In this document: positions 43,508 through 53,400 of the stretch, one piece after another | Numbering within the stretch: position 1 is the first letter of the stretch | Layout: every line of letters starts with the position of its first letter | Origin: Streptomyces sp. I05A-00742 | Lineage (GTDB): Bacteria; Actinomycetota; Actinomycetes; Streptomycetales; Streptomycetaceae | Assembly: GCF_013055795.1 (NCBI RefSeq) | Contig: NZ_JABETO010000009.1 | Coordinates: 126,961 to 190,960 of the forward strand | DNA length: 64,000 nt | Reading direction: 5' to 3' | The notes under the pieces: model-generated | What the model saw: only the letters and a program-made list of their open reading frames with translations | The model's database searches: none | Told to the model about the DNA's origin: nothing | Program-made: the position numbers and the translations under genes

Positions 43508-43792
43508 AACCCCCGTTTCTGGCCCCCGTGGCATCGCGCCCGACTGATCGTGCGGAGAACGCCCCGCCGTCCCGAAACATGGGGGCAGAGTGGGCGTTTC
43601 TCGCGATGCAGGTGTGGACCTTACAAGGGTCTCGCGGGTGTTGTCTACATGTATTCGTGCGGAAAGCAGGGATCCGTTCGCCGTTCGCCACGAGATCATT
43701 CAGCGATGATGATCCGGGATCGGCGGAAATGATCGGACGGGTCTTTCGCCGAGTTGTCCGGGACCGGTAATTCGCGTTGTGAGCAGGACTGT

Positions 43793-43821
43793 TTGACAGC
43801 CGGTCAACGGGAATGTCACGC
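43793..43821 (+). promoter_or_regulatory. Possible cluster promoter
   Basis: TTGACA (43793-43798) with TCACGC/CACGCT about 17-18 bases downstream; the -35 box is also half of TTGAC-N5-GTCAA (43793-43807). The -10 match is weak. If used it would leave a 5' leader of about 190 bases before the oxygenase ATG at 44017. Confidence 0.3.
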
Positions 43822-44016
43822 TGGGGTCCAGCGGCCGATCTGTGTCCGCGTCCGGGGCCCGGTGCTTCCCTCGCACCGATGTGCCCCGCCTTTCTTTCCG
43901 GGGCCGGTGACAGCGATTCTTCGCTCCCGGCCTGCCCCTTTCCAGATTCTTCACCACGTCTTCCCCTGCCCCGGCCGTGGCCCGTCGCCACGCCGCGCAC
44001 GGGCCAAGGAGACAGC

Positions 44017-45483
44017 ATGGATGTTCCGGTGATCGTTGTCGGCGCCGGTCCCGCGGGGCTGTTCCTCGCCGCCGAACTGCGGCTCGGCGGCGTCGACGTC
44101 CTCGTCCTCGACGAACTCGACCGGCCCTCCGGCCAGTCCCGAGGGCTCGGCTTCACCGCCCGCACGATGGAACTCTTCGACCAGCGCGGGCTGTTGCCCC
44201 GCTTCGGAGCCGTGGAGACCAGCGCGCTCGGGCACTTCGGCGGCCTCCCGCTCGACTACGGCGTGCTCGACGACGCCCACTTCGGCGCGCGGGGGATTCC
44301 CCAGGCGCGCACCGAGGCCGTACTCGGCGCGTGGGCCGCGGAGCTGGGCGCGGAGATCCGGCGCGGCTGGCGGGTCGACCGCCTGGTCAACGGCCCGGAC
44401 GGAGCCGAGATCGAGGCCGCGACGCCCACCGGGCGGCGCCGGCTGCGCTGCCGCTACCTGGTCGGATGCGACGGCGGTCGCAGCTTCGTGCGCGGCGCGG
44501 CCGGGTTCGACTTCCCCGGCTCAGCCGCGACCCGGGAGATGTTCCTCGCCGACGTGTCCGGCTGCGCCATCCGGCCCCGGCAGATCGGGGAGCGGCTGCC
44601 CGGGGGCATGGTCATGTCCGCCCCGCTCACCGACGGCGTGGACCGCGTCATCGTCTGCGAACACGGCACCCCGCCCCGGCGGCGCGACGGCCCGCCCGCG
44701 TTCGCCGAAGTCGCCGACGCCTGGCAGCGGTTGACCGGCGAGGACATCCGCGGGGGCACGGCGCACTGGGTCAGCTCGTTCGGCGACGCCACGCACCAGG
44801 TCACCGAGTACCGCAGGGATTCGGTGCTCCTCGCGGGTGACGCCGCCCACACCCATCTGCCCGCGGGCGGACAGGGGTTGAGCGTCAGCGTGCAGGACTC
44901 CATGAACCTCGGCTGGAAGCTCGCCGCGACCGTCCGCGGCTGGGCGCCGCCGGACCTGCTGGACACGTACCACACGGAGCGCCACCCGGTCGGCTCCCGG
45001 CTGCTGACCAACACGCGGGCCCAGGGCCTGCTCTACCTGAGCGGCGAGGAAGTCCAGCCGCTCCGCGAGGTGTTCGCGGAGCTGATGGAGCTCCCCGAGG
45101 CCGGCAGGCACCTGGCCGGGAGGGTCAGCGGGCTGGACATCCGCTACGACGTCGGCCCCGGCGACCACCCGCTCCTCGGCCGGCGGCTCCCTCCTCGGGA
45201 ACTCACCGGCGAGCAGGGCGCGACGAGCACGGCGGAACAGCTCCACCCCGGCCGCGGCGTCCTGTTCGACCTCGCCGACGACCCCGGGCCGCGGCGCGCC
45301 GCCGTCCCGTGGGCGGACCGGATCCGCGTCGTCACCGCGGCGCCGCGCGAGGCCCCCGGGAGCGGCCCGTTCACCGGGACCACCGCCCTGCTGGTGCGGC
45401 CCGACGGCCATGTCGTGTGGACGGCACCGGGCGGCGGGGACCTGCCCTCCGCCCTGCGGCGCTGGTTCGGACCGGCCCGCTGA
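44017..45483 (+). CDS. FAD-dependent angucycline oxygenase (PgaE/UrdE-like)
   Basis: A 488-residue class A flavoprotein hydroxylase. Dinucleotide motif VVGAGPAGLFLAAELRLGG at residues 7-25, the DG motif VGCDGGRSFV, and the GD motif LLAGDAAHTHLPAGGQGLS that binds FAD ribityl. The C-terminal thioredoxin-like domain of the PgaE/RdmE group follows. PgaE and UrdE hydroxylate C-12 of the angucycline core early in the pathway. It opens the cluster in the same position as urdE, with AAGGAG before the ATG at 44017 (longer in-frame sequence is the leader). The exact hydroxylation site is inferred from family and position. Confidence 0.88.
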   Translation: MDVPVIVVGAGPAGLFLAAELRLGGVDVLVLDELDRPSGQSRGLGFTARTMELFDQRGLLPRFGAVETSALGHFGGLPLDYGVLDDAHFGARGIPQARTEAVLGAWAAELGAEIRRGWRVDRLVNGPDGAEIEAATPTGRRRLRCRYLVGCDGGRSFVRGAAGFDFPGSAATREMFLADVSGCAIRPRQIGERLPGGMVMSAPLTDGVDRVIVCEHGTPPRRRDGPPAFAEVADAWQRLTGEDIRGGTAHWVSSFGDATHQVTEYRRDSVLLAGDAAHTHLPAGGQGLSVSVQDSMNLGWKLAATVRGWAPPDLLDTYHTERHPVGSRLLTNTRAQGLLYLSGEEVQPLREVFAELMELPEAGRHLAGRVSGLDIRYDVGPGDHPLLGRRLPPRELTGEQGATSTAEQLHPGRGVLFDLADDPGPRRAAVPWADRIRVVTAAPREAPGSGPFTGTTALLVRPDGHVVWTAPGGGDLPSALRRWFGPAR

Positions 45484-45511
45484 ACATCACTTCGGACGTC
45501 AGGAGAGACCG

Positions 45512-45838
45512 ATGCACAGTTCCCTGATCGTGGCGCGGATGGACCCGGCCGCACAGGGCGACGTCTCCCGCATCTTCGGGGAGTTCGACCGTACGGAGCT
45601 CCCGGAGGCCATGGGCACGCGGCGCCGTCAGCTCTTCCGCTACCGGGGCCTCTACTTCCACCTCCAGGACTTCGACTCCGACGACGGCGGCACCGCCATC
45701 GAGCGGGCGCGCAGCCACCCGCTCTTCGTCAAGGTCAGCGACGACCTCAAGCCGTACATCGCGGCGTACGACCCGGCCACCTGGCGGTCGCCGGCCGACG
45801 CGCTGGCCACGCGCTTCTACCACTGGAGCAGGCCGTGA
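45512..45838 (+). CDS. TcmI-family polyketide cyclase (UrdF-like)
   Basis: A 108-residue ferredoxin-fold cyclase. It starts [20 protein letters not shown], with the family's [11 protein letters not shown] centre and [21 protein letters not shown] tail. TcmI-type enzymes close the later rings; UrdF/JadI/PgaF homologues form the angular fourth ring of angucyclines. AGGAGAG precedes the ATG at 45512. The stop overlaps the KS-alpha GTG (GTGA at 45835), so the two are translationally coupled. Confidence 0.92.
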   Translation: MHSSLIVARMDPAAQGDVSRIFGEFDRTELPEAMGTRRRQLFRYRGLYFHLQDFDSDDGGTAIERARSHPLFVKVSDDLKPYIAAYDPATWRSPADALATRFYHWSRP

Positions 45839-47103
45839 CCGGCGATTCCGGGCGCCGCGTCGTCATCACCGGCATCGGGGTCGTGGCCCCCGGGGCCATC
45901 GGCACCAAGGACTTCTGGGGACTGCTGAGCGCCGGCCGGACCGCGACCAGGGGCATCACCCTGTTCGACCCCGCCGGATACCGGTCCCGGGTGGCCGCCG
46001 AGGTCGACTTCGACCCGGCGGAACACGGGCTGGGCCCGCAGGACGTCCGCCGCATGGACCGGGCCGTGCAGTTCGCGGTCGTCGCCGCGGCCGAGGCGAT
46101 GGCCGGCAGCGGCCTCGGCCCCGGGGACCTCGACCCGTACCGGACCGGGGTCACCATCGGCAGCGGCGTGGGCGCGACCATGGCGCTCGACCGCGAGTAC
46201 CGCGTCGTCAGCGACGGCGGGCGGCTGGAGACCGTCGACCACACCTACGCGGTCCCGCACCTGTACGACTACTTCGTGCCCAGCTCGTTCGCCGCCGAAG
46301 TGGCCTGGGCGGTGGGGGCCGAGGGGCCGACGGCGGTCGTCTCCACCGGCTGCACCTCCGGGCTCGACTCCGTCGGCTACGCCACCGGGCTGGTACGGGA
46401 GGGCAGTGCCGACGTCGTGATCGCCGGTGCCGCCGCGGCCCCGATCTCCCCGATCACGGTCGCCTGCTTCGACGCGATCCGCGCCACCACGGTCCGCAAC
46501 GACGACCCCGAGCACGCCTCACGGCCGTTCGACCGCAGCCGCGACGGATTCGTGCTCGGCGAGGGCGCGGCGATCTTCGTCCTGGAGGAGTACGAACGGG
46601 CGAAGGCGCGGGGGGCCGTCGTCCACGCCGAGATCGCCGGGTTCGCCACCCGGAGCAACGCCTACCACATGACGGGCCTGCGCCCCGACGGCCGGGAGAT
46701 GGCGGAGGCCATCACCACGGCGCTCCGGGAGGCGCGGATCGGCCCGGAGACCGTCGACTACGTCAACGCGCACGGCTCCGGCACCCGCCAGAACGACCGG
46801 CACGAGACGGCGGCGTTCAAACGCAGCCTCGGCGAGCACGCCTACCGGACGCCGGTCAGCTCCATCAAGTCGATGATCGGTCACTCGCTCGGCGCGATCG
46901 GCTCCCTGGAGATCGCCGCGTCGGTGCTGGCCATCGGGAACGACGTGGTCCCGCCCACCGCCAACCTGCACGAGGCCGACCCGGAGTGCGACCTCGACTA
47001 CGTGCCCCTGGAGGCACGTCAGCACCGGACCGACACCGTCCTGACGGTCGGCAGCGGATTCGGCGGCTTCCAGAGCGCCATGGTGCTGCGGAGCGCGGCA
47101 TGA
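45835..47103 (+). CDS. Type II PKS ketosynthase alpha
   Basis: A 422-residue beta-ketoacyl synthase. The active site is C173 in [14 protein letters not shown], with H313 (NAHGSGT), K345 and H350 ([11 protein letters not shown]) completing the catalytic set. Together with the chain-length factor it condenses malonyl units into a poly-beta-ketone on the ACP. It begins with GTG within the stop of the cyclase and ends with ATGA overlap into KS-beta, the classic type II PKS layout. Family and role are certain; chain length cannot be read directly, though the operon order points to a decaketide angucycline. Confidence 0.97.
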   Translation: MTGDSGRRVVITGIGVVAPGAIGTKDFWGLLSAGRTATRGITLFDPAGYRSRVAAEVDFDPAEHGLGPQDVRRMDRAVQFAVVAAAEAMAGSGLGPGDLDPYRTGVTIGSGVGATMALDREYRVVSDGGRLETVDHTYAVPHLYDYFVPSSFAAEVAWAVGAEGPTAVVSTGCTSGLDSVGYATGLVREGSADVVIAGAAAAPISPITVACFDAIRATTVRNDDPEHASRPFDRSRDGFVLGEGAAIFVLEEYERAKARGAVVHAEIAGFATRSNAYHMTGLRPDGREMAEAITTALREARIGPETVDYVNAHGSGTRQNDRHETAAFKRSLGEHAYRTPVSSIKSMIGHSLGAIGSLEIAASVLAIGNDVVPPTANLHEADPECDLDYVPLEARQHRTDTVLTVGSGFGGFQSAMVLRSAA

Positions 47104-48317
47104 GCGCCACCGCCGTCGTCACCGGCATCGGGGTGGCCGCACCCAACGGCCTCGGGACCGAGGCCTATTGGGAGCAGACGCGGCGCGGCGGGAGCGGCAT
47201 CCGCGAGATCCGCAAGTTCGACACCTCGCGCTATCCGGTCAAACTGGCGGGCGAGGTCCCGGACTTCCACGCCGAGGACCACCTGCCGGGGCGGCTACTC
47301 CCGCAGACGGACCATATGACCCGGCTGGCCCTCGTCGCCGCCGACTGGGCCCTCGCCGACGCCCGGATCGACCCCGGGGAGTGGGACCCGTTCACCATGG
47401 GGGTGGTGACCGCCAGTTCCTCCGGGGGCTTCGAGTTCGGCGAACGCGAACTGCGGAATCTCTGGGCCAAGGGCGGCCGGCACGTCAGCGCCTACCAGTC
47501 CTTCGCCTGGTTCTACGCCGTGAACACCGGCCAGATATCGATCCGGAACGGCATGCGCGGGCCCAGCGGCGTCGTCGTCTCCGACCAGGCGGGCGGGCTC
47601 GACGCCCTCGCGCAGGCACGGCGGCTCGTCCGCAGGGGGACGCGGGTCGTGGTCTCCGGCGGCGTCGACGGGTCGATCTGCTCCTGGGGACTGGTCGCCC
47701 AGATGGCGAGCGGACGGCTCAGCGCCGGCACCGACCGGGACCGCGCCTACCTGCCGTTCGACGCCGCGGCGGCCGGGCACGTGCCGGGCGAGGGCGGCGC
47801 GCTGCTCACCCTGGAGGAGGCGTCCTCGGCACGCGAGCGCGGCGCGCGGGCCTACGGCGAGATCGCCGGGTACGGCTCCACGTTCGACCCGAAACCGTTC
47901 AGCGGACGGGAACCGGGGCTGCGGCGCGCCATCCTGCTGGCCCTGGACGACGCGGGCTGCGCTGCCGCCGACGTCGACGTGGTCTTCGCCGACGCGGCGG
48001 CCCTGCCCGAGCTCGACCGCGTCGAGGCGGACGCCCTGGAGGCCGTGTTCGGCCCCCGCGGGGTGCCGGTCACCGCGCCCAAGACCATGACCGGGCGGCT
48101 GCTGTCCGGCGCCGCCTCGCTGGACGTGGTCACCGCGCTGCTCTCCTTCAGGGACGGGGTCATCCCGCCCACCGTCAACGTCACACCGCTGCCCGGGTAC
48201 GGCCTCGACCTCGTGGTCGGCGTGCCGAGGCGCGCGCGCCCCGCCACGGCGCTCGTCGTCGCCCGGGGGTACGGCGGCTTCAACTCCGTCATGGTCGTCC
48301 GGCGCGCGGGGGCGTAG
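47100..48317 (+). CDS. Type II PKS chain-length factor (KS-beta)
   Basis: A 405-residue KS homologue in which the active cysteine is replaced by Q163 ([13 protein letters not shown]), the hallmark of KS-beta. It pairs with KS-alpha, sets chain length and makes acetyl starter units by decarboxylating malonyl-ACP. The ATG at 47100 overlaps the KS-alpha stop by four bases, keeping the partners in equal amounts. The ACP gene follows after 34 bases. Confidence 0.97.
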   Translation: MSATAVVTGIGVAAPNGLGTEAYWEQTRRGGSGIREIRKFDTSRYPVKLAGEVPDFHAEDHLPGRLLPQTDHMTRLALVAADWALADARIDPGEWDPFTMGVVTASSSGGFEFGERELRNLWAKGGRHVSAYQSFAWFYAVNTGQISIRNGMRGPSGVVVSDQAGGLDALAQARRLVRRGTRVVVSGGVDGSICSWGLVAQMASGRLSAGTDRDRAYLPFDAAAAGHVPGEGGALLTLEEASSARERGARAYGEIAGYGSTFDPKPFSGREPGLRRAILLALDDAGCAAADVDVVFADAAALPELDRVEADALEAVFGPRGVPVTAPKTMTGRLLSGAASLDVVTALLSFRDGVIPPTVNVTPLPGYGLDLVVGVPRRARPATALVVARGYGGFNSVMVVRRAGA

Positions 48318-48351
48318 CGGACGGTCCGGGCAACGAGAACCGAGGACTCAT

Positions 48352-48642
48352 ATGACCACGCACGCGTTCACCCTGAACGACCTGAAACGGATCCTGCGCG
48401 AGGCTGCCGGGGAGCAGGAGGGGAGCGGCCTCGCCGGCGACATCCGCGACCTCACCTTCGAACAGCTCGGCTACGACTCGCTGGCCCGGCTGGAGGCCGG
48501 CGGCCGCATCGAGCGGGCCTACGCGGTCGCCCTCGACGAGGACTGCCTCAACGACACCACGACGCTGGGCCAACTGCTCGTGGCGGTCAACGAGCGGATC
48601 ACCGAGGCCCGCGCGGCCGGCTCCGGCACCGCCCGGCCATGA
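48352..48642 (+). CDS. Polyketide acyl carrier protein
   Basis: A 96-residue ACP. S43 in FEQLGYDSLARLE is the phosphopantetheine attachment site; the four-helix pattern is intact. It holds the growing polyketide for KS-alpha/beta, the ketoreductase and the aromatase. No phosphopantetheinyl transferase is in the window, so activation depends on an enzyme encoded elsewhere. A GAGGACTC site precedes the ATG. Confidence 0.95.
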   Translation: MTTHAFTLNDLKRILREAAGEQEGSGLAGDIRDLTFEQLGYDSLARLEAGGRIERAYAVALDEDCLNDTTTLGQLLVAVNERITEARAAGSGTARP

Positions 48643-48689
48643 CCGACCCGCCCGTCCTACCCGCCTCACCCGTCCTACTGAGGAGGAAC

Positions 48690-49475
48690 ATGTCGTCCCA
48701 CGACAGGCGTGTCGCCCTCGTCACCGGAGCCACCTCGGGCATCGGCCTCGCGGTGGCACGGCGACTGGCGGCACAGGAGCACAGCGTGTTCGTCTGCGCG
48801 CGCTCGAAGGACACCGTGAACACGACCGTCGAGCGGCTGCGGGCCGAGGGCCTCGACGCCGACGGCACCGCCTGCGACGTACGGTCGGGCGACGCGGTCC
48901 GCGCGTACGTCCGCGCCGCCGTCGACCGGTACGGCGCGGTGGACGTCCTGGTGAACAACGCCGGGCGCAGCGGCGGCGGGATCACCGCCGACATCGACGA
49001 CGAGCTGTGGCACGACGTCATCGACACCAACCTCAACAGCGTCTTCCGCGTGACCCGCGAAGTGCTCACCACCGGCGGCATGCGGCACAAGGAACGCGGC
49101 CGCATCATCAACATCGCCTCCACCGCGGGCAAACAGGGCGTGGTGCTCGGAGCGCCCTACTCCGCCTCCAAGCACGGGGTCGTGGGCTTCACCAAGGCCC
49201 TCGGCAACGAACTGGCGCCCACCGGCATCACGGTCAACGCCGTCTGCCCGGGCTATGTGGAGACGCCGATGGCCCAGCGCGTACGCCAGGGGTACGCCGC
49301 CGCGTACGACACCACCGAGGACGCGATCCTGGCGAGGTTCCGGGCGAAGATCCCGCTCGGCCGCTACTCGACCCCGGAGGAGGTCGCGGGTCTCGTCGGC
49401 TACCTGGCCTCCGACAGCGCCGCCTCCATCACCGCGCAGGCGATCAACGTCTGCGGCGGCCTCGGCAACTTCTGA
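48690..49475 (+). CDS. Polyketide C-9 ketoreductase (ActIII/UrdD-like)
   Basis: A 261-residue short-chain dehydrogenase, exactly the usual length. NADPH loop TGATSGIG, NNAG motif (LVNNAGRSGGG) and catalytic YSASKHG; INIASTAGKQGVV carries the catalytic Ser. It reduces the C-9 keto group of the nascent chain, which helps fix the first-ring fold. The ATG at 48690 is two bases after AGGAGGA at 48681-48687; an ORF start at 48639 overlapping the ACP stop is possible but has no site. Confidence 0.95.
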   Translation: MSSHDRRVALVTGATSGIGLAVARRLAAQEHSVFVCARSKDTVNTTVERLRAEGLDADGTACDVRSGDAVRAYVRAAVDRYGAVDVLVNNAGRSGGGITADIDDELWHDVIDTNLNSVFRVTREVLTTGGMRHKERGRIINIASTAGKQGVVLGAPYSASKHGVVGFTKALGNELAPTGITVNAVCPGYVETPMAQRVRQGYAAAYDTTEDAILARFRAKIPLGRYSTPEEVAGLVGYLASDSAASITAQAINVCGGLGNF

Positions 49476-49536
49476 GTGCCGGGACTCCTGAACCGGAACG
49501 ATCCGGCACCAACCGGCAACCGAAAGGAGACCACCC

Positions 49537-50484
49537 ATGACGGAGCCGGGCACCCGCGAGGCCGAACACGAGATCACCGTGGACGCGCCCGCGGCCGACG
49601 TCTTCACCCTGCTGGCGGACGTGGAGAACTGGCCCCTCCTCTTCCCGCCCACCGTCCACGCCGAACGGGTCGAGCGCGTCGGCGCGTCGGAGCGGATCCG
49701 CCTCTGGGCCACCGCCAACGGCACGGCCAAAACGTGGACGTCGCTCCGCCTGCTCGACCCCTCGCGCCGGCGGATCGAGTTCCGCCAGGAAGTGTCCGCC
49801 GCGCCGGTGGCGGCCATGGGCGGCACGTGGCTGATCGAGCCGCTGTCGCCCGCCCGGTCCCGGGTCCGGCTGTCGCACCACTACCGTGCCGTCGACGACG
49901 ACCCGGAAGGGCTCGCCTGGATCGAGGCGGCCGTGGAGCGCAACAGCGGGTCCGAACTGGCGGCGCTCAAGGACCGCGCGGAGGCCGCCACCGGGACGCC
50001 GTCCGGACTCACCCTGTCCTTCGAGGACTCCGTGCGCATCGACGGCGAGGCCAAGGACGTCTACGACTTCCTCGACCGGGCCGACCGGTGGCCGGACCGG
50101 CTGCCGCACGTCGCGCGGACCGAGGTCACCGAGGACACCCCCGGACTCCAGCTGCTCCGGATGGACACCCGGGCCCCCGACGGCTCCACGCACACCACCG
50201 AGTCCGTGCGCGTGTGCTTCCCGCACCGCCTGATCGTGTACAAGCAGACCGCGCTGCCCGCCCTGATGACGCTCCACACCGGCCGCTGGCTGCTGGCCGA
50301 GGACGTGAGCGGCGTCACCGCCACCTCGCGGCACACCGTGGTCCTCGCCCCCGGGAACATCACCCGGATCCTGGGCGCGGACGCGGGGATCCCCGAGGCC
50401 GGGGCGTACGTCAGGAACGCCCTGAGCGCCAACAGCCGGGCCACCCTGGACCGCGCCAAGGAGTATGCGGAAGGCCGGCGGTGA
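49537..50484 (+). CDS. Di-domain aromatase/cyclase (UrdL-like)
   Basis: A 315-residue protein of two START/Bet v 1-like domains: residues about 5-150 (EHEITVDAPAADVFTLLADV, with NWPLLFPPTVHAE) and about 160-310 (FEDSVRIDGEAKDVYDFLDR, with RWPDRLPHV). Such ARO/CYCs cyclise C7-C12 and aromatise the first ring of C-9-reduced decaketides. AGGAG precedes the ATG. It follows the ketoreductase, as in urdD-urdL. Confidence 0.94.
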   Translation: MTEPGTREAEHEITVDAPAADVFTLLADVENWPLLFPPTVHAERVERVGASERIRLWATANGTAKTWTSLRLLDPSRRRIEFRQEVSAAPVAAMGGTWLIEPLSPARSRVRLSHHYRAVDDDPEGLAWIEAAVERNSGSELAALKDRAEAATGTPSGLTLSFEDSVRIDGEAKDVYDFLDRADRWPDRLPHVARTEVTEDTPGLQLLRMDTRAPDGSTHTTESVRVCFPHRLIVYKQTALPALMTLHTGRWLLAEDVSGVTATSRHTVVLAPGNITRILGADAGIPEAGAYVRNALSANSRATLDRAKEYAEGRR

Positions 50485-50487
50485 ACC

Positions 50488-53400
50488 ATGAACACCCACG
50501 CCACCGATGTCGTCGTCGTGGGCGCCGGGCCCGTCGGCCTGGCGCTCGCCGGGGAACTGCGCCTGGGCGGCGCCGAGGTCACCGTCCTGGAACGGCTGTC
50601 CGCGCCCACCGACGAGTCCCGGGCCTCGACCCTGCACGCCCGCACCATGGAGCTCCTGGACCAGCGCGGCCTGCTGGAGCCCCTGGGCACCCCGCCGCAC
50701 GAGCCCAGGGGCCACTTCGGGGGGCTCCCGCTCGACCTGACCGGCCAGCGCTCGCCGTACCCCGGCCAGTGGAAGGTGCCGCAGGCACGCGTCGAGGCCC
50801 TGCTCGCCGAGTGGGCCTGCGCCCTCGGCGCGGACGTCCGGCGCGCCCACGAGGTGTGCGGACTGCGCGAGGCCCCCGAGCACATCGAGATCGAGGCGAC
50901 GACCCCCGCCGGGCGGACGAGGCTCACGGCCGCGTACGTCGTCGGCTGCGACGGCGAGCGGAGCACCGTGGCGGAGCTGGCCGGGATCGCCTTCGCCGGC
51001 CAGGACGCCCGGCGCGAGCTCCTGCGCTGCGACCTCACCGGGGCCGCCGTCCGCGACCGCCGCTTCGAGCGGCTGCCCGGCGGACTCGCCGTCGCCGCCA
51101 CCCGGAACGGCGTCACCCGGATCATGTTCCACGAGCACGGCCGGGAGCCCGCGGCCCGGGCGGGGGAGCCGGAGTTCGCCGAGGTGGCCGCGGCCTGGTC
51201 ACGGCTGACGGGGGAGGACATCTCCGGCGCCTCCCCGCTCTGGGTGAACGCCTTCGGCGACGTCAGCCGGCAGGCCGTCCACTACCGGCGGGGCCGGGTG
51301 CTGCTGGCCGGGGACGCCGCCCACCGTCAGCTCCCGGTCGGTGGACAGGCCCTCAACCTCGGCCTCCAGGACGCCGCGAACCTCGGCTGGAAGCTGGCCG
51401 CCGAGGTCACCGGTCGCGCCCCCGCGGGGCTCCTGGACACGTACCACGAGGAGCGCCACCCGGTGGGACGGAGGGCGCTCGCCCACATCCGGGCCCAGAC
51501 CCTGCTGCTCCTCGGCGGCCCGGAGGTGGACGCCGTGCGCACGGTCGTCGGCGAACTCCTCGGCCACCGGGCCGTCCGCGACCGGCTGGCCGGCCGGGCC
51601 GGCGGCCTGGACGTCCGGTACGGCCCCGACGGCGGACACCCGCTCCTCGGGACGCGGCTCACCCCCGCCGACGTGGCGCGGGCGACCGGGACCACCGGCG
51701 CCGCGGCGCCGCTCCGCGCGGGCCGGGGCGTGCTCCTCGACCTCTCCGGCGACGCGGGGCGGCGGACCGCCCTGGAGGCACTCGTCGCCGGGTGGGCCGA
51801 CCGGGTGGAGGTCGTCGCCGCGGCCGCCCCTCCCGAGGAGGAGCCGGGCGCGGAGACCGTGCTGCTGCGCCCGGACGGTCACGTGGGCTGGGCGGGGGAC
51901 CGCACGGCGGATCCCCGCCCCGGCCTGGAGCGGTGGTTCGGCGGAGCCGGGCGGGCCACGGCGCGGAAGGCGCGGAAGGCACGGAAAGGCGATGTCGACG
52001 ACGACAGGAGAGGCGGGGCGATGCCCAGCAAGATCAAGGAACCCGGCCGGCCGGCACAGCCCGGTCCGGTGCACCACTGCGACGTCGTGATCCTCGGATC
52101 CGGCCTCGCGGGCTCGGTCAGCGGCGCGATCCTCGCCCGGCAGGGAGCGCGCGTGGTGCTCGTCGACGCGTCGCAGCACCCGCGGTTCGCCATCGGGGAG
52201 TCGATGACGCCCCAGCTGGTCGAGTGGCTGCACATCCTCAAGTCCCGGTTCGATGTACCGGAGTTGGGACATCTGCTGAACACCCGCGCGGTGCACCGCG
52301 GTATCGGACCGCGGCACGGCAGGAAGCAGAGCTTCGGCTTTGTCCACCACGAACCGGGCGCGGAACCGGATCCGGAGGAGGCGACGATGTTCGTCATCCC
52401 CAGGATCCTCACCGAGGCCAGCCACCTCTTCCGGCAGGAGACGGACCAGCACTACTTCAACGTCGCCGCCAAGTACGGCTGCGTCACCCGGCAGAACTGG
52501 CGGGCCCGGGACCTGGACTTCGACGACGACGGGGTCACCGTCACCGGCCAGAACGGCGAGGTGTTCCGGGCCCGGTACCTGATCGACGCGAGCGGCTTCC
52601 GCTCACCGCTGGCCGAGAAGTTCGGCCTCCGGGACGACCCCTGCCGTTTCCGGCACCACTCGCGGTCGCTGTTCACGCACTACATCGGTGTCAAGCCGTT
52701 CGACGACGTCTCCCACCACCCGCGCAGCCTGCGCCCCCCGGCCTCCTGGCACGGCGGCACGCTGCACCACATGATCGAGCGCGGCTGGTTCTGGATCATC
52801 CCCTTCGACAACGTCGAGGGCTCCACCAACCCCATGTGCAGCGTGGGGCTGACCATCGACCCGCGCCGCTACCCCAAGCCGACGGACATGACGCCCGAGG
52901 AGGAGTTCACCTCCTTCCTGGACCGCTATCCCGCCGTCCGGCGCCAGTTCGTGGGGGCCAAGCGGGTCCGCGAATGGGTGTCGACCGACCGGCTCCAGTA
53001 CTCGTCGAAGAAGTCGATCGGCCACCGCTGGTGCCTGATGTCCCACGCGGCCGGCTTCATCGACCCGCTGTTCTCCCGCGGCCTGTCCAACACCTTCGAG
53101 GTCGTCTACTCGCTGTGCACCCGCATCGTGGACGCGCTGCGCGACGACGACTGGTCGGAGGAGCGCTTCGCATACGTCGAACAGTTGGAGAGCGGCCTCC
53201 TGCGGCACAACGACGAGCTCGTCAACAGCGCGTTCATCTCCTTCGAGCACTTCCGGCTGTGGAACGCGGTCTTCCGGGTGTGGGGCGGCTGGCTCACCCC
53301 GGGCGCGATGCGCCTCTACGACGCCCGCGCCCGGTACGAGGCGGACGGCGACGAGCGGCACCTGCGCCGCCTGGAGCGGGTCGCCGACCCCGGACTGTGG

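Larger units (their letters stand above)
43279..44016. other. Regulatory gap before the polyketide cluster, no gene seen
   Basis: A 738-base divergent region between the zinc-protein gene and the first cluster oxygenase. It is the AT-richest sizeable stretch of the window. It contains a 9-bp-stem inverted repeat at 43483-43507 and TTGACAGCCGGTCAA at 43793-43807. ORFs here are short and unlike known proteins. No SARP heptamer repeats were recognised. Confidence 0.5.
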
